A stretch of DNA of 64,000 nt from Thalassococcus profundi (GTDB taxonomy: Bacteria > Pseudomonadota > Alphaproteobacteria > Rhodobacterales > Rhodobacteraceae), in assembly GCF_003344785.1 (NCBI RefSeq), contig NZ_QPMK01000006.1, positions 124,001-188,000 on the forward strand, read 5' to 3'. Below, piece by piece: positions 1 through 9,488 of the stretch (within the stretch, counting starts at the first letter, position 1; each line of letters begins with the position of its first letter). A model generated the notes under the pieces. The model ran no database searches. It had not been told where the DNA came from and worked only from the letters and a program-made list of their open reading frames with translations. Position numbers and translations under genes: made by a program.

Positions 1-545
1 TAGGTGCCGCCCTCGGCGCGGGCGATGAGCGTTTCGCGGCGGTGCGCCTGTTCGACCATGCCCAGCACCGGGTCGGCGGCGTTGGCCTCTGCCTCGTCGC
101 CGAAATACATCCGGGTGTTGAGCCCGACGTTGATGCCGCGCGCCACCAGCCAGAGGCTGAGATGCGGCGCCATGCGGCGTCCGTCCCGGCCCGTGACGGC
201 GCCGGGCTTCACCGTGTCGAAGCGGAACACGCCGGTGTCGAAATCCGGGATCACGCGGCCCCAGCCGCGAAAGCCCTCCTCGACCTCTCCGGCGCCGGGG
301 TAGTGGCCTGCGGCATTGGCCTGCCAGACCTCGATCAGCACGTCCTTGACCGGCGCCCCGGTGCCGTCGAAGACGCTGCCGGTGACGGTGATCCGGTTGC
401 CCTGCGCATTGGGGCCGATGATGTCGTGACCCAGTTCGGCATGGTAGATGTCGAACCCCGCCGCCCCCGGAGCCAGACCGATGTGCACGTAGGGACCCGC
501 GGTCTGCGAAGCGGATTCCTTGAGATAGTGCAGCGGCTGGACCAT
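1..545 (-). CDS. pcaG: Protocatechuate 3,4-dioxygenase alpha subunit (3' end cut by window edge)
   Basis: Non-catalytic alpha subunit of the intradiol dioxygenase that opens protocatechuate to 3-carboxy-cis,cis-muconate in the beta-ketoadipate pathway. About 181 residues are visible; the family is usually near 200, so only a short C-terminus lies outside the window. It begins MVQPLHYLKESASQTAGPYV and carries the intradiol core VLIEVWQANAAGHY, but it has no tyrosine/histidine iron-ligand set, as expected for alpha subunits. The ATG at 545 lies 2 nt after the pcaH stop, so the two are co-transcribed and probably translationally coupled. The gene is truncated only by the window, not broken. Confidence 0.93.
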   Translation of the reverse strand, partial: MVQPLHYLKESASQTAGPYVHIGLAPGAAGFDIYHAELGHDIIGPNAQGNRITVTGSVFDGTGAPVKDVLIEVWQANAAGHYPGAGEVEEGFRGWGRVIPDFDTGVFRFDTVKPGAVTGRDGRRMAPHLSLWLVARGINVGLNTRMYFGDEAEANAADPVLGMVEQAHRRETLIARAEGGT

Positions 546-547
546 GG

Positions 548-1354
<807 letters not shown>

Positions 1355-1402
1355 CTATCACGCGGCCGACCGATTTCGAAGGGCCTATCGGCGCCGGTGC
1401 GG

Positions 1403-2917
1403 CTACCCCTGGAACAGCGGAAAACTGACACCCAGCGCCCAGGCCAGTACCAGGCCCGTGGCCAGTCCGGATGCCAACGGTCCGGCGCGCCGCGCGGCGT
1501 CGCGGCCCATGGTGCCGAACACCAGGTAGAACAGGATCATCACCGGCGCGATCAGGATCAGGAAGAAAAGCCCCTCGAAATCGAGCGCTACGGCGATGCC
1601 AAGCGACAGCAGGAAGGCCGCACGTGTCACCGCCCGCCCGAGGATGGTCTGACCAAAGGTCAGGGTGGCGTCGGCGATCATGTAGGGCATGGCGCCGATC
1701 ATCATCGCGCAGATGATCCAGGCGCGCTCCGCCGTCGGCCAGAAATTCGCGGCGTAGCGGTCCAGTGCCATGCCGAAGATCGCGCAGGCCCCCAGCAGCA
1801 GGGCGACGGCGGGCCAGTTGAGCGGACCTGCGGGCACCCGCCAGTACCGCAGCATGGCAAGCTGCAAGGCGCCGTAGATCAGCATGTGCAGCGCGAGGTA
1901 ATCCGCCACGAGAACCGGCAGCGTCCTGATGTCTAGAGTCACGGCGATTAGCGGTGCCAGCAGCAGGGGCAGCGCCAGTATCAATGCCGTCCGGCCCCGC
2001 GTCAGCGATTGGGCCAGGCCGGCGCGCTGCGGCAGCAGCCGGCTGACGGGCCGGAAGATCAGCACGATCCCGGCCATCAGTCCCAGAATGGCCCAGCCGG
2101 TCGGCAGGATGGTGACATTTGAGTCGCGTCCATAGGCGCGATCCAGCCAGGCCACGGCTTCGCCCCGGCCCGCGCGGCTATGCAGAACCGACACGTGCTC
2201 GGCGTAGGGGGCCACCACCGACCGCCGCGACACGCCGCCGGACTCGACCGTGTTGCCGTGACCGGCGTCCGGGTCGACCATCCGAACGGCCTCGAGCGCG
2301 AAGTCGAGCAGCCGTGGCTCCCAGGAACCGGTCACCAGCAGCAGATCGTCGGGGGCGGCGGGGCCGACCGCGTTCGAGAATGCCGAGATCAGGACCAGCG
2401 GACCGATGTCGTCGCGCTCCGCCGCCACGCGCACGAGGATATCAGTCGCCATGGAATGTCCGACCAGCGCCACCGGTCCTGCGCCGTTCGACACGTCATC
2501 GACGACCTGCCCGGTCTGCTGCACGAGGAGCCGAGTCGTCCCCTCGATCGCAGAGACGTCGCCGGACATCGGCACGGGATGGCGGCCGTGCCCCTCGAAG
2601 TCGAAGGCAAAAACCCGGTAGCCCGCACGCGCCAGCGGCAGCGCATAGCCCTGCATCATCTGTTGCGAACCCGCGAACCCGTGTGCCACGACAACCAAAG
2701 GCCCGTCGGCATCCGGTTTCGCGTATGCGACGACCGGAGTTTGCCCGACCTCGAACCGGCTGATGGTGACACCGAAACGCGCCGTCTCGAGCACGGCAAG
2801 CGAAAGCAGTATCAGGACAGTGGCAAGGATCAGCCGAACCGACAGGCCGCCCGGCCGCGTGCGACGGGACGAATCGCCGTCCTGCAGCGCGGTCTTCCTG
2901 CCGCCGGCCCGGCTCAA
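1403..2917 (-). CDS. Alpha/beta hydrolase with C-terminal multi-pass membrane domain
   Basis: A 504-residue protein of unknown substrate. Residues about 27-48 form an N-terminal membrane segment. Residues about 60-265 are an alpha/beta hydrolase of the serine aminopeptidase/lysophospholipase type, with the oxyanion-hole sequence VVAHGFAG (77-83) and nucleophile elbow GHSMA (Ser155). The rest holds roughly seven hydrophobic segments, ending near the C-terminus. Its ATG overlaps the stop of the LysR gene by 4 nt, so it is probably co-transcribed with that regulator. The substrate and the topology are not determinable by eye; hydrolysis of a lipid or ester at the inner membrane is a guess. Two-part hydrolase/membrane architecture is unusual compared with the soluble family. 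Confidence 0.8.
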   Translation of the reverse strand: MSRAGGRKTALQDGDSSRRTRPGGLSVRLILATVLILLSLAVLETARFGVTISRFEVGQTPVVAYAKPDADGPLVVVAHGFAGSQQMMQGYALPLARAGYRVFAFDFEGHGRHPVPMSGDVSAIEGTTRLLVQQTGQVVDDVSNGAGPVALVGHSMATDILVRVAAERDDIGPLVLISAFSNAVGPAAPDDLLLVTGSWEPRLLDFALEAVRMVDPDAGHGNTVESGGVSRRSVVAPYAEHVSVLHSRAGRGEAVAWLDRAYGRDSNVTILPTGWAILGLMAGIVLIFRPVSRLLPQRAGLAQSLTRGRTALILALPLLLAPLIAVTLDIRTLPVLVADYLALHMLIYGALQLAMLRYWRVPAGPLNWPAVALLLGACAIFGMALDRYAANFWPTAERAWIICAMMIGAMPYMIADATLTFGQTILGRAVTRAAFLLSLGIAVALDFEGLFFLILIAPVMILFYLVFGTMGRDAARRAGPLASGLATGLVLAWALGVSFPLFQG

Positions 2918-3834
2918 GGCGCGTGCTCGGCGCCCAGAACCGGCATCGGCTCCGCCGCCACTCCGTGGGCCCGCGCCATGGCTGAAAAGGCATCGCGCAA
3001 TTGCGCCAGAACCTCCGACCGCGACGATACCTGTCTTTGCACAAGCCCCAAGCGCCGGCTGACCGCGCCGTCGCAGAACGCACGTTGGTGCACGCTGTCC
3101 GGCTGGATGTGCAGCAGCGCGATGCGGGGCACGATGGCCACGCCCAACCCGGCTTGGACCATGCCGACCACCGCGGGCATGGTGTTGGCGACGACGATGT
3201 CCTTGGGTACCACGGATAACCCCGAAAGCTCGGTTTCGATCTGCCGGGCCAGCGGCACATCGGTGAGATACCGGATGAAGGGCAGGTCCTTCAACAGCGA
3301 GGTGTCGCTGCGAAAGGCCTGGTCGGGCGGTGCCGCGATGACTAGCGGTTCCTGCAGGACCGGGCTCCAGGTCAGGCTCGAAGGCACACCCACGTGCTCC
3401 GCCACAAGCGCGGCGTCGAGGTGACCTGCAGCGACATCCGCCATCAGCGACTCCGACATTCCGACCGTCAGCTGAAAGGTGAGATCGCCGTAAAGGCCGC
3501 GCATCCGGGCGAAGGCATCGGGCACAAGACGCATGGAAACTGTGCGGATCGCCCCGAATTTGAGCAGTCCCGCCGTGCGCCCGCCGGCAATCGCAAGTTT
3601 CGCCTCGGTCATGGTCTGCACGACGGTGCGCGCCGCACGGACCAGCTCCTCGCCCTTCGCGGTCAGCCGCCGCGGGCGGGTCCTGCGGTCGAAAAGGCTG
3701 GCCCCGAATTCGCCCTCAAGCGATTGAATTTGCTGTCCGATTGCCGATGGTGTGAGGTTCATGCGCGATGCCGCACCGGCAAAGCTGCCGGTGTCCGCCA
3801 CGGCGATGAGAGTCTGAAGCTGACGCAGGTCCAT
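2914..3834 (-). CDS. LysR-family transcriptional regulator
   Basis: A 306-residue LysR-type regulator: N-terminal winged helix-turn-helix (MDLRQLQTLIAVADTGSFAG..., about residues 1-60) and a C-terminal periplasmic-binding-protein-like effector domain (about 90-300). It starts 136 nt from the divergently transcribed tctC, the usual position for a LysR regulator of its neighbour, so control of the tctCBA-ggt operon by the imported compound is the simplest reading (inference). It overlaps the downstream hydrolase gene by 4 nt. The intergenic region is AT-richer than its surroundings but I could not fix a T-N11-A operator with confidence. Confidence 0.9.
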   Translation of the reverse strand: MDLRQLQTLIAVADTGSFAGAASRMNLTPSAIGQQIQSLEGEFGASLFDRRTRPRRLTAKGEELVRAARTVVQTMTEAKLAIAGGRTAGLLKFGAIRTVSMRLVPDAFARMRGLYGDLTFQLTVGMSESLMADVAAGHLDAALVAEHVGVPSSLTWSPVLQEPLVIAAPPDQAFRSDTSLLKDLPFIRYLTDVPLARQIETELSGLSVVPKDIVVANTMPAVVGMVQAGLGVAIVPRIALLHIQPDSVHQRAFCDGAVSRRLGLVQRQVSSRSEVLAQLRDAFSAMARAHGVAAEPMPVLGAEHAP

Positions 3835-3970
3835 GCGTTTTAGTAAAGCTGTGCTTCACAAAAAGCCAAAGAGAAATCATTTTCTGAAGGGCGTGCCGAA
3901 GTATAGTCTGCGCAGTAATCCGTACGCACGGCGTGCGGTGCTGCTCTTTTCACCACTCAGGAGACCCAAG

Positions 3971-4921
3971 ATGACCGTTTTCACACGTGCCTTCGCAGGT
4001 GTCGGCCTTGCCATCGCAAGCTTCACGAGCCCCGCAATCGCCCAGGACTATCCCGCCAAGCCGGTCGAATTCATCGTGCCCTGGTCGCCGGGCGGCGGCA
4101 GCGACACGCTGATGCGGATTGTGGCCAACAACGTGTCGCCCTTTCTCGGGGCAGAGATGCCGGTGATAAACATGCCCGGCGTCGGTGGCACCGTCGGCCT
4201 GACCGAAGCCTCGCGCCGCGCCGCCGACGGCTACACCATCAGCCAGGTGCACGAAGGCCTTCTGGCCGCCACCGCGACCGGGCTCACCGAACTGGCCTGG
4301 GACGATTTCGATCCCATCGCGCTGATGACCGCGTCGCCGCAGTACCTCGTCGCTGGATCGGGACAGCCCTTCGACACGATGGAGGGCCTTGTGGAATATG
4401 CGCAGGAGAATCCGGGTGACCTGACCATCGGCGTGACCCTTGGCGGCGTGCCGCACCTGCACGCGGCGATGATCGCCGAAGCCTTTGACATCGAATGGCG
4501 TTATGTCGGTTACGAGGGCACGGGCGAGCGCATCCGCGCGCTGGTCGGCGGCAACCTCGACCTTGCCATCGGCGACATCGCCTCGTCGCTGCAATTCGCC
4601 GAGAACGGCGATCTGAACTTCCTCGCCACCGGCGCGACGGAACGCATGCCGCAGACCCCGGACGTGCCGACTTTCATGGAACTTGGCACTGATCTGGACC
4701 TGTCGATCACCCGTGGCATCGTCATGCCGAAAGGCGCCCCGGAAGAGGCGCAGGCGACAATGGAAACGGCACTGATGGAGCTTTCGGAAGACGAAGCCTT
4801 CATCGAGCAGATCAACAATGCCGGTGCCGAAGTCGCCTTCCGCGGCCGCGACGCCTACAGCGAATACCTGTCGAACCTCGCGGCCACCGTGGACCGCCTT
4901 GCCGAGGTCATCGCGCCTTGA
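3971..4921 (+). CDS. tctC: TTT-family tricarboxylate-binding periplasmic protein (TctC/Bug)
   Basis: Extracytoplasmic solute receptor of a tripartite tricarboxylate transporter. A Sec signal peptide (residues 1-24, cleavage after SPAIA) precedes the Bug-type N-terminus YPAKPVEFIVPWSPGGGSD, the glycine-rich carboxylate-binding loop typical of this family. Length is 316 residues, normal for TctC. The start at 3971 is chosen because GGAG lies 8 nt upstream and the signal peptide begins there; a longer frame open from 3833 would place a charged extension before the signal peptide. The stop overlaps the TTG start of tctB. Substrate is unknown; the Bug family binds many carboxylates and amides. Confidence 0.93.
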   Translation: MTVFTRAFAGVGLAIASFTSPAIAQDYPAKPVEFIVPWSPGGGSDTLMRIVANNVSPFLGAEMPVINMPGVGGTVGLTEASRRAADGYTISQVHEGLLAATATGLTELAWDDFDPIALMTASPQYLVAGSGQPFDTMEGLVEYAQENPGDLTIGVTLGGVPHLHAAMIAEAFDIEWRYVGYEGTGERIRALVGGNLDLAIGDIASSLQFAENGDLNFLATGATERMPQTPDVPTFMELGTDLDLSITRGIVMPKGAPEEAQATMETALMELSEDEAFIEQINNAGAEVAFRGRDAYSEYLSNLAATVDRLAEVIAP

Positions 4922-5427
4922 GCCAGATCGACGACTTCAAGCCGTCGCAGGAGTCGGGCGAGATTGCCCGACTCCTTTCCTACGTCGCGCTGCTCGCGGC
5001 CTCGGTGGGTCTTTTTATCGAGGCCACCACCATCCCGACCTCTCGCTTCGAGGCGCTGGGGGCGGGCGCCTTTCCGATGCTGGTCCATGCCTGCCTGATC
5101 CTGCTGCTGGTCACGGCCATCATCGGATCGCTGCGCAAGCTGCCCGCCGCCGCCTACGGTCGGTTCGGCGCCGAGGCGATGGGCTGGCTGAAGGCACGGC
5201 GGCTGGTGCTCTTCCTCTTTCTCTGCCTTGCGGTCTTTGTCGCGGGCATTCCGGTGATCGGCTATCCGGTCGCGGCCTTCCTGTTCCTGATCGTACTGCA
5301 GGTGACGTATGCACCCAAGACGCGCGTCACGATAGGGATTGCCGTTTTGCTCGCGCTGATCTTCTCCTTCGGCCTGAACTGGCTTTTTGCCGAGGTCTTC
5401 AACGTTTTCCTGCCACGGGGGCTCTGA
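4918..5427 (+). CDS. tctB: TTT-family small membrane subunit TctB
   Basis: The 169-residue small permease subunit of the TTT transporter, with four predicted membrane segments (about 20-42, 46-68, 90-128 as a pair, and 140-163). It starts with TTG inside the tctC stop (TTGA), so translation is coupled to tctC. TctB is poorly conserved in sequence; the call rests on size, topology and its place between tctC and tctA. Confidence 0.88.
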   Translation: MSQIDDFKPSQESGEIARLLSYVALLAASVGLFIEATTIPTSRFEALGAGAFPMLVHACLILLLVTAIIGSLRKLPAAAYGRFGAEAMGWLKARRLVLFLFLCLAVFVAGIPVIGYPVAAFLFLIVLQVTYAPKTRVTIGIAVLLALIFSFGLNWLFAEVFNVFLPRGL

Positions 5428-5431
5428 GGTC

Positions 5432-6943
5432 ATGGACGCCTTCATGCTGGGCGCCGCGCAGGTGCTGTCCTTTACCACGCTCATAATGATGTTCTTCGGC
5501 GCTATCGCCGGAATCATCGCCGCCGCGATCCCGGGATTCACGGTGACAATGGCCATCGTGCTGACCCTGCCGCTCACTTTTTCCATGGACCCGCTGCAAG
5601 GCATCTCGGTGATGCTGTCGGTCTACGTCGGAGGATACACCGGCGGGCTGATTTCGGCGGCGTTGCTGGGCATCCCCGGCACGCCGTCCTCGGTCGCCAC
5701 AACCTTCGACGCCTTCCCCATGGCCCGGAACGGAGAACCCGGCCGGGCGCTGTCGCTGGGCGTCTGGGCATCGTTCTTCGGCACGCTCATCTCGACCGCG
5801 GTGCTGATCGTGGCGGCGCCGCCACTGGCGACCTTCGCGGTACGGCTGGGGCCGTGGGAATATTTCTCCCTGATCGTCTTCGCCTTGACCATCGTGGCAA
5901 GCCTCGTCGGAGACTCGCTGCAACGGGGCCTGATCGCCGCGCTGATCGGCCTCGCCATCGCCACCATCGGCACCGATCCGATGATGGGCCGCCCGCGCTT
6001 TGACATGGGGCTGGAGCTGCTGGCCGCCGGCCTGCCGTTCCTCGTCGTGCTGATCGGCATCTTCGCCATCTCGCAGCTGGCCTCCGAAGTCGAGGATGCC
6101 CGCGCGATCAAGACCGGCGAAAAGCTGGTTTCGGGCACCATCGAGTTCAAGACCTGGGCGGTCATGCGCGAGGTGCTGATGCGCCCGGTGAACCTGATTC
6201 GATCCTCGCTGATCGGGGTCGGCATCGGCGCCCTGCCCGGCGCCGGGGGGTCGATCGCGAATCTCGTGGCTTACGATCAGGCCAAACGGTCCTCTAAGGA
6301 TCCCGACAGTTTCGGCACCGGCACGGCAGACGGCGTCGTCGCCTCCGAGGCCGGCAACTCCGCCACCGCGGGCGGCGGGCTGATCCCGCTCATTTCGCTC
6401 GGCATTCCCGGCTCGGCGGTGGATGCGATCCTGATGGCGTCGCTGATGGTGCACGGCATTTCCGTCGGTCCGCGGCTGATCATGGACAATGCCGACCTGG
6501 TCTACGGCATGTTCCTCGCCATGGCGGTGTCCAGCCTGATGATGCTGGTGATCTGCGTGCTGTCGATGCGCCTGTTCCTGCGCGTGGCCGAAGTGCCGAA
6601 GTGGGTCGTGGTGCCGGTGGTCATGGTCTGCTGCGTCGTGGGATCCTTCGCGCTCAACAATCGGGTCACCGATCTCTACCTGCTCGCAGCGGTGGGCCTG
6701 CTGGGCTACGGGCTCAAGGCGCTGGACTACCCGCTGGCACCGCTGGTGCTGGGCGTGATCCTCGGCCCCATCGCCGAGACCAACCTGCGCCGTGCGCTGA
6801 TGACCGAAAACGACTGGAGCCTCTTCGTCACGCGGCCCGTAAGCCTGATCTTCCTGATCGCGGCGGTGGCGTCGGTGGCCTGGGCAGTGCGCGGCATCCT
6901 CAGGCGCCGCAAGCAAAGAAAACTACAGAAGGACACGGCTTGA
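5432..6943 (+). CDS. tctA: TTT-family large membrane permease TctA
   Basis: Large 12-TM permease subunit (503 residues) of the TTT system. The signature GIPGTPSSVATTFDAFPMA at residues 80-98 and the later GALPGAGGSIANLVAYDQAK match TctA's two glycine-rich half-repeats. I place the start at MDAFMLGAAQ, 4 nt after the tctB stop; an in-frame ATG 45 nt upstream lies inside tctB. The stop overlaps the start of the gamma-glutamyltransferase gene (ATGA), which makes tctCBA-ggt one translationally coupled operon. Confidence 0.95.
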   Translation: MDAFMLGAAQVLSFTTLIMMFFGAIAGIIAAAIPGFTVTMAIVLTLPLTFSMDPLQGISVMLSVYVGGYTGGLISAALLGIPGTPSSVATTFDAFPMARNGEPGRALSLGVWASFFGTLISTAVLIVAAPPLATFAVRLGPWEYFSLIVFALTIVASLVGDSLQRGLIAALIGLAIATIGTDPMMGRPRFDMGLELLAAGLPFLVVLIGIFAISQLASEVEDARAIKTGEKLVSGTIEFKTWAVMREVLMRPVNLIRSSLIGVGIGALPGAGGSIANLVAYDQAKRSSKDPDSFGTGTADGVVASEAGNSATAGGGLIPLISLGIPGSAVDAILMASLMVHGISVGPRLIMDNADLVYGMFLAMAVSSLMMLVICVLSMRLFLRVAEVPKWVVVPVVMVCCVVGSFALNNRVTDLYLLAAVGLLGYGLKALDYPLAPLVLGVILGPIAETNLRRALMTENDWSLFVTRPVSLIFLIAAVASVAWAVRGILRRRKQRKLQKDTA

Positions 6944-8538
6944 TGACGTTTCGTCACGATCCACTCTACGCCTCGCGGCGGTCGCCCGTTCTGGCCGACA
7001 ACCTCGTTTCCACCTCGCATCCGCTCGCGGCCCAGGCCGGTCTGTCGATGCTGGCCAAGGGCGGCAATGCCGTCGATGCGGCCATCGCGACCGCGGCGAC
7101 GCTGACGGTCGTGGAACCGACGGGCAACGGCCTGGGGTCCGACGCCTTCTGCATCCTGTGGGACGGGAAAGAGCTTCATGGTCTGAACTCGTCCGGCGCG
7201 GCCCCGGCCGGCTGGACGCCGGAGCGCTTCGCGGGCCACGACTCGATCCCCTTCCGCGGCTGGGAAAGCGTCACCGTGCCGGGTGCCGTCGCTGCCTGGG
7301 CCGAGCTGAACGCCAAATTCGGTACACTGGACCTGCCCACGGTGCTGGCGCCGGCCATCGGCTATGCCGAGAACGGCTTTAGCGTGTCGCCGGTGATCGG
7401 TGCGCTTTGGGCCAAAGGAGCCGAAGCGCTCTCGGGCCAGCCCGGCTTTGCCGCCAACTTCATGCCCGGCGGGCGGGCGCCGAAGGCCGGAGAACGGTAC
7501 CGCAATCCCGATCATGCGCGCAGCCTGCAGATGATCGCCGAGACGAAGGGAAAGGCCTTCTACGAAGGTCCGCTGGCCGAGAAGATCGCGGCCTTTGCCC
7601 GCGAACACGGCGCGGCCCTGTCCGAGGCCGATCTCGCCGCGCACGCGCCGGACTGGTGCGGCACGATCTCGACCGCCTTCGACGACACCGAGTTGCACGA
7701 GATACCGCCAAACGGGCAGGGCATCGCGGCGCTGATGGCCCTTGGCATGCTGGCCCAGACCGGCGTGCGCGATCTCGATCCCGACGACCCGGTCGCCCTG
7801 CACCTGCAGATCGAGGCGATCAAGCTGGCCTTCGCGGACATGTACGCCTACGTCGCCGACGGGCGCTTCATGGCAGATGTCACCGCGGCGGACCTGATCG
7901 ACACAGGCTACCTGGCCGAGCGCGCGAAACTGATCAGCACCGACAGCGCCGGCGCCTACGGGGCCGGCGCGCCGAAGAACGGCGGCACGGTCTACCTGAC
8001 CACGGCGGATGCATCGGGCATGATGGTGTCCTTCATCCAGTCGAACTACGCCGGTTTCGGTTCGGGTGTGGTGGTGCCGGACACCGGGATCAGCCTGCAG
8101 AACCGCGGTGCAGGTTTCTCGCTGAAGCCCGGCCACCCCAACCAGGTCGGACCCGGCAAGCGTCCGTTCCACACGATCATCCCCGGCTTCCTGATGCAGA
8201 ACGGCGCGCCTAAGATGAGTTTCGGTGTCATGGGCGGACCGATGCAGGCGCAGGGCCACGTGCAGATGACCTTGCGCACGCAGCTTTGGGGGCAAGACGT
8301 GCAGACCGCCGTGGACGCGCCGCGCTGGCGATTCGTCGTGGGCACCGAGGTCGCCTGCGAATCGGCCATGCCGGAGGCGACGCGCGACCGGCTGACGGCC
8401 CTGGGCCACACCATCACCGTGGAGCCGCCGGACAGCGCCTTCGGCTTCGGTGGCGCACAGCTGATCGAACGTCTGGACGCGGGCGGCTATGCGGCGGGTT
8501 CCGACCCGAGAAAGGACGGCGCGGCGCAGGGCTTCTAG
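6943..8538 (+). CDS. Gamma-glutamyltransferase family protein
   Basis: A 531-residue Ntn-hydrolase that in this family autocleaves into two subunits and hydrolyses or transfers gamma-glutamyl groups. The expected nucleophile is Thr349 in NGGTVYLTTADASG, followed by the conserved GSGVVVPDTGISLQNRG. The N-terminal half contains KGGNAVDAAIATAATLTVVEP, another family hallmark. There is no signal peptide, so unlike E. coli Ggt it should act in the cytoplasm. Its ATG overlaps the tctA stop. Coupling to a TTT transporter suggests it processes the imported compound, for example a gamma-glutamyl amide (inference). Substrate could instead be a lactam or another acyl compound, since the family has diverged activities. 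Confidence 0.9.
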   Translation: MTFRHDPLYASRRSPVLADNLVSTSHPLAAQAGLSMLAKGGNAVDAAIATAATLTVVEPTGNGLGSDAFCILWDGKELHGLNSSGAAPAGWTPERFAGHDSIPFRGWESVTVPGAVAAWAELNAKFGTLDLPTVLAPAIGYAENGFSVSPVIGALWAKGAEALSGQPGFAANFMPGGRAPKAGERYRNPDHARSLQMIAETKGKAFYEGPLAEKIAAFAREHGAALSEADLAAHAPDWCGTISTAFDDTELHEIPPNGQGIAALMALGMLAQTGVRDLDPDDPVALHLQIEAIKLAFADMYAYVADGRFMADVTAADLIDTGYLAERAKLISTDSAGAYGAGAPKNGGTVYLTTADASGMMVSFIQSNYAGFGSGVVVPDTGISLQNRGAGFSLKPGHPNQVGPGKRPFHTIIPGFLMQNGAPKMSFGVMGGPMQAQGHVQMTLRTQLWGQDVQTAVDAPRWRFVVGTEVACESAMPEATRDRLTALGHTITVEPPDSAFGFGGAQLIERLDAGGYAAGSDPRKDGAAQGF

Positions 8539-8803
8539 GGTCGGATCGCATCGGCTCGGCTGCACGACACAGTTGCGCGTCCGGAGGCGGTGCGCGTGGC
8601 CGCCGAGGTCGCGCCGCTGCGTTCGCTGCGCGCGAGGTCGTCCGCCGTGACGGCGGGGTCCGGTCCAGTCGGTGCCGCGTGCCGACCCGCCCCCGCCGCC
8701 CGTCGGGAAACGTCCCGGCGCGGGCCCAACGCCTTCGGCATCACGGCGACTGGCATTCCCGTCAGAATTGGCGGATGCTGGCACGGGGAGGACCGCGCGG
8801 GAC
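8539..8803. other. Intergenic region without recognised gene
   Basis: The 265-nt gap between the gamma-glutamyltransferase and the response regulator is GC-rich. I see no credible start, ribosome binding site or conserved protein in any frame; frames that are open here are open because of composition. Short inverted segments such as GCCGTGACGGC occur but none resembles an intrinsic terminator with a T run. A promoter for the two-component operon must lie here, but I cannot place it. Confidence 0.5.
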
Positions 8804-9475
8804 ATGCGTCTGCTTCTGGTCGAAGATACCGCCGATGTCGCGGATGCCATTGTCGCAAGCTTCGGGCATCGCGGCGATGCGGTGGATCACGTGAATTCGG
8901 TCGATACGGCCGCAAGCGCACTCGCCGTGCAGGATTACGACGTGATCATCCTCGACATCGGCCTGCCCGACGGGCTGGGCACCGACATCCTGTCCAGCCT
9001 GCGCGATCGCGGCAAGCCGACCCCGGTCCTGATGCTGACCGCGCGGTCGGACATCGAGGACCGCGTCGCGGCGCTCGACAAGGGGGCGGACGACTACCTG
9101 GTCAAGCCGTTCGATCTGCGCGAACTGCACGCCCGCGTCCGGGCGATGCTGCGCCGGCAGGACACGGACCGGTCGGGGATCGTCGAGTTCGGGGACATCA
9201 GGTTCGATCCGGCCGGGCAGACGGTCGAAGTCAAGGGCCGCCCGCTGTCGCTGGCCCGGCGCGAGCTCAGCCTTCTGGAGATCCTGCTGGCCAACCGCGA
9301 ACGCGTTGTGCCGAAGGACAGGCTGCTGGAAGGCATGTATTCTTTCAAGGACGAAGAGGTGGGCCCGAACGCCGTCGAACTCTATGTCGGCCGGCTGCGC
9401 AAAAAGCTTTGCGACAGCCGGATCACGATCAAGACGTTGCGCGGGCTTGGCTACCAGATGGTCGATGGCGGCTGA
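8804..9475 (+). CDS. OmpR/PhoB-type response regulator (TctD-like)
   Basis: A 223-residue response regulator with an N-terminal receiver (phospho-acceptor Asp51 in VIILDIGLPDG, conserved Lys101 in LVKPFD, acidic pocket VEDTADV) and a C-terminal winged-helix DNA-binding domain ending LYVGRLRKKL...LRGLGYQMV. Length and domains match TctD/QseB-type regulators. It leads a three-gene operon with a sensor kinase and a periplasmic binding protein, downstream of a TTT transporter, which suggests it controls uptake of a carboxylate (inference). The start MRLLLVEDT is the only one that gives a normal receiver N-terminus; GGGGAGGA lies 13-20 nt upstream. Confidence 0.93.
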   Translation: MRLLLVEDTADVADAIVASFGHRGDAVDHVNSVDTAASALAVQDYDVIILDIGLPDGLGTDILSSLRDRGKPTPVLMLTARSDIEDRVAALDKGADDYLVKPFDLRELHARVRAMLRRQDTDRSGIVEFGDIRFDPAGQTVEVKGRPLSLARRELSLLEILLANRERVVPKDRLLEGMYSFKDEEVGPNAVELYVGRLRKKLCDSRITIKTLRGLGYQMVDGG

Positions 9476-9488
9476 GGCGCGGCGCGGC

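Noticed and set aside
1-545. pcaG as a pseudogene
   Set aside because: The apparent loss of the C-terminus is due to the window edge; the frame is intact to the first base.
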